A stretch of 13,280 bases of DNA from Methanomicrobia archaeon (GTDB taxonomy: Archaea; Methanobacteriota_B; Thermococci; Methanofastidiosales; B48-G16), in contig JAGLWR010000016.1 of NCBI GenBank assembly GCA_023133315.1, forward strand, positions 1 to 13,280, in the 5' to 3' direction. A program made the position numbers and the translations under genes. Shown one piece after another: positions 6,930 through 12,301 of the stretch. Positions within the stretch are counted from its first letter, which is position 1. Each line of letters starts with the position of its first letter. A model generated the notes under the pieces. The model was not told where the DNA came from and did no database searches. It saw only the letters and a program-made list of their open reading frames with translations.

Positions 6930-6941
6930 TTTTTTGGATGA

Positions 6942-6949
6942 GGTTAACC
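6942..6949. promoter_or_regulatory. Palindrome GGTTAACC between two divergent TATA boxes
   Basis: A perfect 8-bp palindrome lies between the minus-strand TATA box (6922-6929) and the plus-strand box (6958-6965). The position would let one bound protein influence both promoters. It could also be part of a BRE element or chance. Confidence 0.25.
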
Positions 6950-6957
6950 CAGTAACA

Positions 6958-6965
6958 TTTTTATT
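6958..6965 (+). promoter_or_regulatory. TATA-like box for the 143-residue protein gene
   Basis: TTTTTATT is centred about 25-26 nt before the ATG at 6987, with no SD in between. This fits the leaderless pattern of the window, although the box is weaker than its divergent neighbour. Confidence 0.4.
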
Positions 6966-6986
6966 CTTTGGGGCTATATTGGGCAT

Positions 6987-7418
6987 ATGTACAAGAAAAA
7001 AGTATATTTTATCCAGCCTTCGATAACATATCATTCGAGAACAGAAAGATTTTGTGTGGAGCTAATAAAATCCGAGCTTGGGGAGGATATAGAGATAATA
7101 AATCCTGCAAATTTAAGTGTAAAACGTATTAAAAACTGGAAAGAAGAAATAAGAGAGATTGACACTGTCGTGGGTATGGCTCTGGAAGAAAAGTATGTGA
7201 TAAGTGTATGGACTGTTTTAGAATATGCCGAAAACTTAAAAAAGCCGATATATACCATAAGAATTGGAGAAGCGACATCCAATTGGGGCAAAGGGATATT
7301 GAGGGATGTGGAGAAGCTTTCTTTCGAAGAAACAAAAAGATTCACAAGATCGATTTCATTCGAGGACGGAAAGCATATGTTTAGAAGTATGATCTTTGGA
7401 AAAAGGAGCAAATATTAA
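6987..7418 (+). CDS. Small cytoplasmic alpha/beta protein, unrecognised
   Basis: This 143-residue soluble protein has no membrane segment or signal peptide. The pattern of strands and helices suggests a small Rossmann-like domain. A first strand KVYFIQPS (5-12) is followed by a helix RTERFCVELIKSEL (18-31), then a strand DIEIINPA (34-41). IDTVVGMAL (58-66), a helix with VWTVLEYAENLKK (74-86) and the strand PIYTIRI (87-93) follow. The order 'IDxVV, then ExA, then KPIY' recalls nucleoside 2-deoxyribosyltransferase-like and TIR-like NAD/nucleotide-cleaving folds, in which a glutamate on that helix (here E79) is catalytic. The resemblance is weak and I assign no function. The start is supported by a TATA-like box at about -26. 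It is divergent from the sepF operon and 34 nt upstream of the GlcNAc-1-P transferase gene, which has its own promoter. Confidence 0.72.
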   Translation: MYKKKVYFIQPSITYHSRTERFCVELIKSELGEDIEIINPANLSVKRIKNWKEEIREIDTVVGMALEEKYVISVWTVLEYAENLKKPIYTIRIGEATSNWGKGILRDVEKLSFEETKRFTRSISFEDGKHMFRSMIFGKRSKY

Positions 7419-7422
7419 CAAG

Positions 7423-7432
7423 TTTTTTAAAT
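7423..7432 (+). promoter_or_regulatory. TATA-like box for the GlcNAc-1-P transferase gene
   Basis: TTTTTTAAAT lies with its TTTAAA core about 25 nt before the ATG at 7453. No SD is seen, so a leaderless mRNA is likely. The box sits in the 34-nt gap after the upstream gene, so this gene can be transcribed on its own. Confidence 0.45.
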
Positions 7433-7452
7433 CTTAGTTCTTAACGATTCTT

Positions 7453-8343
7453 ATGATCGTGATAATTGTTTTTATTTCCACCTTAATACTAACGTATCTC
7501 ACTGCAAAATACATGGAGTCTATAGGGAGGATGGGAAAAGATATCCACAAGCCGTACGATATATGGCTGCCCGAATCGTGTGGGATCGCTTTTATAATTC
7601 CTTACATGATCTTTTTATTGTATATACGTGAGTTTTATTTTTTCATGACTCTCGGATTGATAGCTCTAATAGGGCTTTATGACGATTTTAGAGGGATTTC
7701 CCATAGAAAAAAAGTTATTCTATGCTTTTTGGCTGGAATACCCTTAATCTTTTCTATAGAAAATAGAGGAATAACTTTCATACTTTGTGAACTCGATTTC
7801 TCGTATCTTTACTATATTCTGGTACCCGTGGGAATAGCAGCAGCTGCGAATGCCACGAATATCCTTGCAGGTTTCAATGGTGAGGCCGTTGGAAGCGGGA
7901 TAATTGCCAGCACAGCATTAGCGGTGTCCATGATAGTAATTGGGAAAGATCATTCCATAATACTGCCGTTTATAGCAGTATTGACAGCTTTTTTGATTTT
8001 TAACAAGTATCCTTCAAAGGTTTTTCCTGGAGACGCGGGGACGTTAGGGATAGGATGTGTCATTGCAGGTATAGGTATCCTGAACAAAGTAGAGTTTATA
8101 GCAGCTGTGTGTCTGTTTCCGCAGATACTGGAGTTTTTCCTGAAACTGAGGGTCAGATTCTCCGGAAAATCGTATGGCGCTACAAAAATAGAGAATGGAA
8201 TTCTTGTTCCCCCAAAATATCTTTCTGTCGCCAACTTTCTTACATCTCACTTTCGTCTCAATGAAAAGAAGCTCATTTTACTCATATGGACGATTTCAGC
8301 GATTTTTGGCGGTATTGCAGTATGTCTATCCTTTTTTTATTAG
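7453..8343 (+). CDS. aglH: UDP-GlcNAc:polyprenyl-phosphate GlcNAc-1-P transferase, Alg7/AglH-like
   Basis: This integral membrane enzyme (296 residues) transfers GlcNAc-1-phosphate, or a related HexNAc-1-P, from UDP-sugar to a dolichyl/polyprenyl phosphate. That is the first step of lipid-linked oligosaccharide assembly for N-glycosylation. The family motifs are present: GRMGKDIHK...LPESCGIAF near the N-terminus (Alg7-like 'GxKGxDxxK...PE'), GLYDDFRGISHRKK with the paired aspartates D77/D78, NATNILAGFNGEAVGSG (133-149) for sugar-nucleotide binding, and PSKVFPGDAGTLGIG (187-201). The NILAGFNG form is of the eukaryotic/archaeal Alg7 type rather than bacterial MraY or WecA. About nine or ten hydrophobic segments are visible. 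At 296 residues it is shorter than many relatives but no core motif is missing. glmS follows 128 nt downstream on the same strand and supplies the route to UDP-GlcNAc. The family call is strong; the exact sugar and the symbol are inferred. Confidence 0.9.
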   Translation: MIVIIVFISTLILTYLTAKYMESIGRMGKDIHKPYDIWLPESCGIAFIIPYMIFLLYIREFYFFMTLGLIALIGLYDDFRGISHRKKVILCFLAGIPLIFSIENRGITFILCELDFSYLYYILVPVGIAAAANATNILAGFNGEAVGSGIIASTALAVSMIVIGKDHSIILPFIAVLTAFLIFNKYPSKVFPGDAGTLGIGCVIAGIGILNKVEFIAAVCLFPQILEFFLKLRVRFSGKSYGATKIENGILVPPKYLSVANFLTSHFRLNEKKLILLIWTISAIFGGIAVCLSFFY

Positions 8344-8384
8344 AGAAAAAACTGTTCTAAAATGAAAAAACAGATTATATCTTC

Positions 8385-8399
8385 AAAAAATCATTTTTT
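8385..8399 (+). terminator. Possible terminator after the GlcNAc-1-P transferase gene
   Basis: AAAAAATCATTTTTT is a short A/T inverted repeat ending in a six-T run. It lies 42 nt after the stop at 8343 and before the glmS promoter. An A/U-only stem is weak, so this is tentative. Confidence 0.25.
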
Positions 8400-8441
8400 A
8401 AACTGAAAAAAAGAAAGGAAAAAAGGATTTCGAAAGAAAAA

Positions 8442-8449
8442 TTTATATA
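8442..8449 (+). promoter_or_regulatory. TATA box of glmS
   Basis: TTTATATA is centred 26-27 nt before the ATG at 8472, preceded by a purine-rich stretch (CGAAAGAAAA, 8431-8440) in the position of a BRE. No SD lies before the start. This predicts a leaderless glmS mRNA. No riboswitch-like leader can fit, so glmS-ribozyme control as in Gram-positive bacteria is excluded here. Confidence 0.65.
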
Positions 8450-8471
8450 TTACTCATTTAGATTCTAAAAC

Positions 8472-10205
8472 ATGTGTGGAATAATCGGAATTGTATCCCA
8501 GGGATACGTATCCTCAAAGGAGATAATAAAGGCACTGAAAAGATTGGAGTATAGAGGGTATGACTCTGTCGGGTATGCTTTAAACGATGGAACGATAGAA
8601 AAAGATACAGGTCAGATAGCCGTCTTTTTAGAAAAAATGGAAGATAAAAAATTCAAAACAGGAATCGCACATACGAGATGGGCGACGCATGGAGGAGTTA
8701 GTAAAGAAAATGCGCATCCCCATCCGGACTGTTCTGGCAATTTGATAATAGTTCACAACGGTATTATAAAAAATTATCTTGATATAAAAGATACCCTCCT
8801 CAAAAAGGGGCATGTTTTCAAATCAGAAACAGATTCAGAGATTATCGCCCATTACTTTGAGGAAAAATTAAAGAATAAAGATATGAAACAGGCTATTGTA
8901 GATTTCATGAAAGAAACAAAGGGAACATTTGCAGTGTTAATGATAAAAAAAGGAGAAAATGAGATTTATGCCTTTAAAAGAGATTCTCCTCTCGCTCTGG
9001 GCATAGGCTCAAAAGAGTTCTATCTCTCTTCCGATATTTACGGATTTTCCGATAAAACGAGCAAAGCTATATTTTTCGATGACGACGAGTTCGCAATTAT
9101 AGGAGAAGAATATAAATTTTATGATAAAGAGGGAAATCCGATAGAAAAGGAAGTTAAAGAGTTTGAATGGGGCTTTTTTGAGGAAGAAAAAGAAGCGTAT
9201 GAGCATTACATGATAAAGGAGATAAAAGAGGAAGGAAAGACCGTGAGGAGAATTATTAACTCGTTAAATAATGAACAGCACAAAAAAATTCTGGAACTCA
9301 ATGAGATGATCACGAACGCAAAAAAAGTATGCTTTATAGCTTCAGGAACGAGCTACTTTGCAAGTCTTCTCGGCGTTTATTTTTTGAACAGAGTGAACGT
9401 AGAATCCCAGGCCATTATAGCTTCAGAGTTCAAACATTTTATTAAAATAGATGAAAATACTCTGATTGTAGCCATTTCGCAGTCCGGAGAAACTATGGAC
9501 GTTCTCAAAGCACTGAAATTTGCGAAAAAGAAAAAAGCGAAGATAGCGTCCATAGTTAACGTTCCCTACTCCAGCGTTCAGCGGATCTCCGATCTTTCTC
9601 TGGAAATACTGGCAGGACAGGAAATATGCGTTGCCGCTACAAAAACGTTCATAAATCAAATCTCCCTCCTTCTCTACCTAGCAAATCTGAATGGTTTGAA
9701 CGTAAACCTCGATACTCTCCATGAACGAATACAGGAAACTATAGAAAATAATGAAAAGAAAGTGGAAGCTCTTGCACAAACGCTGTACAAAAAGAGAGAC
9801 ATTTACGTTCTCGGCAGAGGCTTTACCTACCCCATAGCACGAGAGATCGCGTTAAAACTTAAGGAGATACCATACATACACGCGGAGGGAATGATGGGGG
9901 GAGAATTGAAACATGGAACGCTTGCTTTAATAGAAGAAGGCACCCCTGTGATCTCGCTGATAGCATACAGCGATGACGAGATGATCTCGAACACAAAAGA
10001 GGTGGAAGCGCGAGGGGCGAGAGTAGTAACAATCTCCAATGACGAAAAGATAGATCCTGATTTCTATCTACGAACATCGAAAGACGAAAAGTTCGCGATC
10101 ACTGCCACCATCATCGGTCAGTTACTCGCATACTATATCGCCAGAGAAAAAGAACTCCCCATAGACAAGCCGAGGAATCTTGCTAAAAGTGTGACGGTTG
10201 AGTGA
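8472..10205 (+). CDS. glmS: Glutamine-fructose-6-phosphate aminotransferase (isomerizing), GlmS
   Basis: GlmS makes glucosamine-6-phosphate from fructose-6-phosphate and glutamine, the entry step to UDP-GlcNAc. The protein is 577 residues, slightly short for the family (about 600). The glutaminase domain begins MCGIIG, with Cys2 as the nucleophile after Met removal. It continues with EYRGYDS (26-32), GIAHTRWATHG (64-74), NAHPH (80-84), HNG (95-97) and SETDSE (118-123). The first SIS domain shows SGTSYFA (291-297) and SQSGET (336-341). The second shows GRGFTYPIAREIALKLKE (448-465), GGELKHG (476-482) and the C-terminal DKPRNLAKSVTVE. By alignment with E. coli GlmS, E465, H481 and K572 match the isomerase residues E488, H504 and K603. 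Two small departures are seen: the usual 'EQP' after MIKEI reads EEG, and ELKHGP reads ELKHGT. Neither removes a catalytic residue. It probably supplies the neighbouring GlcNAc-1-P transferase pathway. Confidence 0.97.
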   Translation: MCGIIGIVSQGYVSSKEIIKALKRLEYRGYDSVGYALNDGTIEKDTGQIAVFLEKMEDKKFKTGIAHTRWATHGGVSKENAHPHPDCSGNLIIVHNGIIKNYLDIKDTLLKKGHVFKSETDSEIIAHYFEEKLKNKDMKQAIVDFMKETKGTFAVLMIKKGENEIYAFKRDSPLALGIGSKEFYLSSDIYGFSDKTSKAIFFDDDEFAIIGEEYKFYDKEGNPIEKEVKEFEWGFFEEEKEAYEHYMIKEIKEEGKTVRRIINSLNNEQHKKILELNEMITNAKKVCFIASGTSYFASLLGVYFLNRVNVESQAIIASEFKHFIKIDENTLIVAISQSGETMDVLKALKFAKKKKAKIASIVNVPYSSVQRISDLSLEILAGQEICVAATKTFINQISLLLYLANLNGLNVNLDTLHERIQETIENNEKKVEALAQTLYKKRDIYVLGRGFTYPIAREIALKLKEIPYIHAEGMMGGELKHGTLALIEEGTPVISLIAYSDDEMISNTKEVEARGARVVTISNDEKIDPDFYLRTSKDEKFAITATIIGQLLAYYIAREKELPIDKPRNLAKSVTVE

Positions 10206-10228
10206 GGTGGAGATCACTCGTTATTTTT
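10200..10228 (+). terminator. Hairpin terminator overlapping the glmS stop codon
   Basis: GAGTGA (10200-10205, including the TGA stop) pairs perfectly with TCACTC (10214-10219) across an 8-nt loop. It is followed by GTTATTTTTA, and a second run of seven Ts at 10234-10240. Stem plus U-tract is the form of an intrinsic terminator. A stem of only 6 bp leaves some doubt. Confidence 0.5.
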
Positions 10229-10346
10229 AGGTGTTTTTTTCCGCCTTTATTTTCTCTAAAGCTACTTTTACATACGTTCGAACATCACTAATTTTATCTT
10301 TCAGAAGGCGTATGCCGTTTCCGCCCGAAGCCGCTTCTATATAACT
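10227..10346 (-). other. Intergenic stretch with an orphan protein-like reading frame lacking a start
   Basis: The gap between glmS and the YbjN-like gene is 155 bp. On the minus strand one frame is open from a TAG just upstream to a TAA at 10227-10229. It reads as a Gly/Ala-rich start followed by an amphipathic helix, including GIRLLKDKISDVRTYVKVAL. No ATG, GTG or TTG occurs in the frame. The segment 10302-10337 is noticeably G+C-richer than its surroundings. It could be the remnant of a gene end, a small RNA, or chance. I do not call it a gene. Confidence 0.25.
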
Positions 10347-10360
10347 CTATTTTCTTATTT

Positions 10361-10783
10361 CTATCCTGGGAACATCTGCTTAATCATAACTAAAACGTTA
10401 AACGAAGTTTTAGCCATATTTACAACAATAGTTTCAAACTCTTCATAGTCCAAACCAGTCATAGGGCGACGGAAAAACAAGAAGACTGGGTTTCCTCCAG
10501 GGCCAAGGGAGAAATGGCCAACACCTGTGGCAAAATTGTTCCAGAGAAGAAGTTGTTTATAAAAGGCTTCAAGATTCTTCTTAGGTGGGGGGACCAGTCC
10601 TACGCTTACGTAGAGATTACCCTCATCATCACCTAAAAATGCGCCTACCTCAATCTTGAGTCCTTGATATTGCAGAAAAGTGGCGGTTGCTGTCTTGCCA
10701 GATTCGAGTACTAACTGTTTAGCCTTCCGATCTATCTGGGGTATATACTCGTTCAAAATCCTAACACTCGCTTTTAAATCCAT
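10361..10783 (-). CDS. YbjN/CesT-like (type III secretion chaperone fold) small protein
   Basis: This 140-residue soluble protein has the layout of the YbjN/CesT (Tir-chaperone-like) fold. An N-terminal helix MDLKASVRILNEYIPQIDRK (1-20) leads into a beta-sheet with LKIEVGAFLGDDEGNLYVSVGLV (42-64). FYKQLLLWNNFATGVGHFSLGPGGNPVFLFFRRP (74-107) follows. It ends with a helix GLDYEEFETIVVNMAKTSFNVLVMI (110-134). The pattern 'LLxxN...GxFxL...GxxxL...LDxEEFExxVxxxA' is the hallmark of that superfamily, whose members often bind partner proteins. Sequence similarity is limited, so this is a fold-level call. The start at 10783 has a strong SD, GGAGGG, 7 nt upstream, and the nearest TATA-like box (minus-strand ATATTTTTAG, 10841-10850) predicts a leader of about 37 nt. 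This differs from the leaderless genes nearby. The cellular partner is unknown. Confidence 0.78.
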   Translation of the reverse strand: MDLKASVRILNEYIPQIDRKAKQLVLESGKTATATFLQYQGLKIEVGAFLGDDEGNLYVSVGLVPPPKKNLEAFYKQLLLWNNFATGVGHFSLGPGGNPVFLFFRRPMTGLDYEEFETIVVNMAKTSFNVLVMIKQMFPG

Positions 10784-10840
10784 TTTCTTTCCCTCCTTTC
10801 GTTTCTTGTTAAAAATGATGGTTGAATGATTTCTTACAAA

Positions 10841-10850
10841 CTAAAAATAT
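10841..10850 (-). promoter_or_regulatory. TATA-like box for the YbjN-like gene
   Basis: The minus strand reads ATATTTTTAG, about 63 nt upstream of the ATG at 10783. It would give a leader of roughly 37 nt that includes the SD GGAGGG. An imperfect inverted repeat (ATTAC-CCCA-GTAAT, 10854-10867, with flanking TCC/GGA) abuts it upstream and could be an operator. Confidence 0.35.
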
Positions 10851-10967
10851 TCCATTACCCCAGTAATTTTGGAGTAGTGCGAACAGATAGTTCATTTTTT
10901 CTATTCATTTTTCCATCATATTTCTTTCAAGCTATTTAATATTCCATTTCAATGATTTTTATATTAT

Positions 10968-11008
10968 TAAAATATTTAAAACTTTCTATCGTTTTGCATA
11001 AATAGAAA
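10968..11008 (-). terminator. Hairpin plus U-tract after the geranylgeranyl-reductase-family gene
   Basis: On the minus strand TTTCTAT (11008-11002) pairs with ATAGAAA (10989-10983) through a 12-nt loop, and GTTTTAAATATTTT follows. It begins 10 nt after the stop at 11018. The stem is A/T-rich and only 7 bp, so this is a moderate call. Confidence 0.4.
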
Positions 11009-11017
11009 ATCAACCGA

Positions 11018-12163
11018 CTACATCAACGTTCTGAAAAGAAGATACTTCGGCACCCTCGGAATTAACCATTTAATGTAACTTTTGTACGTTCTTTTCAAAG
11101 CGGGAACTTCAAGATACTTATCCACGATCTCCTCGTTACTGGTAAAGATTTTAAAGAAGATTCCAGGAAAACGATGCATCGTCCTTGAAAGCATCAGCGA
11201 ATATTTTAAATTATCGGCAAATTCTCGTTCACAGACTGATTCATACTTCTTCAATGAGCTTAACTTATTTTTATTTAATAGAATGTCAGATATTATCTCT
11301 GCAGCTATCTGTCCGGATCTTACTGCGTATGCAATGCCTTCTCCACAAAATGGATCTACGAATCCTGCAGCGTCACCACTCAGGACGACTCTTGAACTCA
11401 CGATATTTCGTTTTATTCCTCCGGCAGGGATTAAATGAGCTCTCAATTCATACTTGTTGTTAAAGCCATTGTCACGTAAAAAATTTATCATTGTTTTCTT
11501 CGGATTGGGTAAATTCTCTGCCAGTCCACCTATCCCTACGGAGTAGTAATTTTTATGGGGAAATATCCAGCCGTAACCCATATTTGAGATACCAAAGTGG
11601 ATATCTATAGCATTGTGGATGTATCTCTCTATTTTTTTATTCTCCTCTTCAATTTCCGTAACCATACATATGCCGTATTCATTCCTTTTATCTCCCCTTC
11701 TTATTCGATTTTTAAGTTTCCCCTGCGAGCCTTCCGCTACAATAACGAATTTCGCTTTATATACATCAGCATTGGTGTATACCTTTACATGTTCGTGATT
11801 TTCTTTATAATCGATAACTTTTTCTCCCATCTTTACTTCAATTCCAGTTTCTTTGGCCTTTTCCAATAAATAATTGTCCAGAACGCTTCTGGTTACCAGG
11901 GTTGCTATTCGATACTCTTTGTGTTTTTCAATAACCTGGTCCCTGAAATGTACCCTGGCTCCAAATATGTCTCTCTCGCGAATGTATTGAGGAATAGTAA
12001 AATCAAGGTACGACATTGCCTGTTCAGAAAGAGCTCCTCCACAAGGTTTGTATCTCGGGAATGTTTCTTTTTCGATTAAAAGAGTTTCTAAACCCATATT
12101 CCCTGCGATCCTGCCTGCTGCTGATCCGGAGGGTCCGCCGCCTGCAATAATTAAATCGTACAT
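11018..12163 (-). CDS. Geranylgeranyl-reductase-family FAD-dependent oxidoreductase
   Basis: The protein is 381 residues. The N-terminal FAD/Rossmann motif is IIAGGGPSGSAAGRIAG (5-21), followed by the acidic strand end LLIEKE. FPRYKPCGGALSEQA (35-49) is the family signature containing PCGG. MGYGWIFPHK (195-204) and the second FAD motif VVLSGDAAGFVDPFCGEGI (259-277) complete the fold. These are the marks of the geranylgeranyl reductase family, close to archaeal digeranylgeranylglycerophospholipid reductase, which saturates the isoprenoid chains of archaeal membrane lipids at the membrane surface. Relatives act on other prenyl groups such as quinones or dolichol, so the exact substrate is open. 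The length is about normal. A TATTTAAATA box lies about 32 nt before the ATG, giving a leader of only about 6 nt and no SD. It is co-directional with trpB2 upstream (138-bp gap) but seems separately promoted. Confidence 0.92.
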   Translation of the reverse strand: MYDLIIAGGGPSGSAAGRIAGNMGLETLLIEKETFPRYKPCGGALSEQAMSYLDFTIPQYIRERDIFGARVHFRDQVIEKHKEYRIATLVTRSVLDNYLLEKAKETGIEVKMGEKVIDYKENHEHVKVYTNADVYKAKFVIVAEGSQGKLKNRIRRGDKRNEYGICMVTEIEEENKKIERYIHNAIDIHFGISNMGYGWIFPHKNYYSVGIGGLAENLPNPKKTMINFLRDNGFNNKYELRAHLIPAGGIKRNIVSSRVVLSGDAAGFVDPFCGEGIAYAVRSGQIAAEIISDILLNKNKLSSLKKYESVCEREFADNLKYSLMLSRTMHRFPGIFFKIFTSNEEIVDKYLEVPALKRTYKSYIKWLIPRVPKYLLFRTLM

Positions 12164-12190
12164 AGTTATACAGACTCTTGTTTCTCTAAT

Positions 12191-12200
12191 TATTTAAATA
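12191..12200 (-). promoter_or_regulatory. TATA-like box for the geranylgeranyl-reductase-family gene
   Basis: TATTTAAATA reads identically on both strands (a perfect palindrome) and is centred about 32 nt before the ATG at 12163. A start site near 12169 would leave a leader of about 6 nt, too short for an SD. Confidence 0.45.
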
Positions 12201-12301
12201 TTTCTATAATTTGTACAAATATCTAATCTCTTTTTGCTTAGCTAACAGAAACCAATAATGTCATATATGAGCTTTTCTTTCAGCCTTTAATTGTCCAAGT
12301 T

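Noticed and set aside
8344..8471. Regulatory RNA (glmS ribozyme or riboswitch) before glmS
   Set aside because: The TATA box sits 26-27 nt before the ATG, so no leader exists to hold one. The region is A-rich and lacks G+C-rich stems.
10276..10283. GTTCGAAC as the T-arm of a tRNA gene
   Set aside because: No acceptor, D or anticodon stems can be placed around it; it is only a short palindrome.
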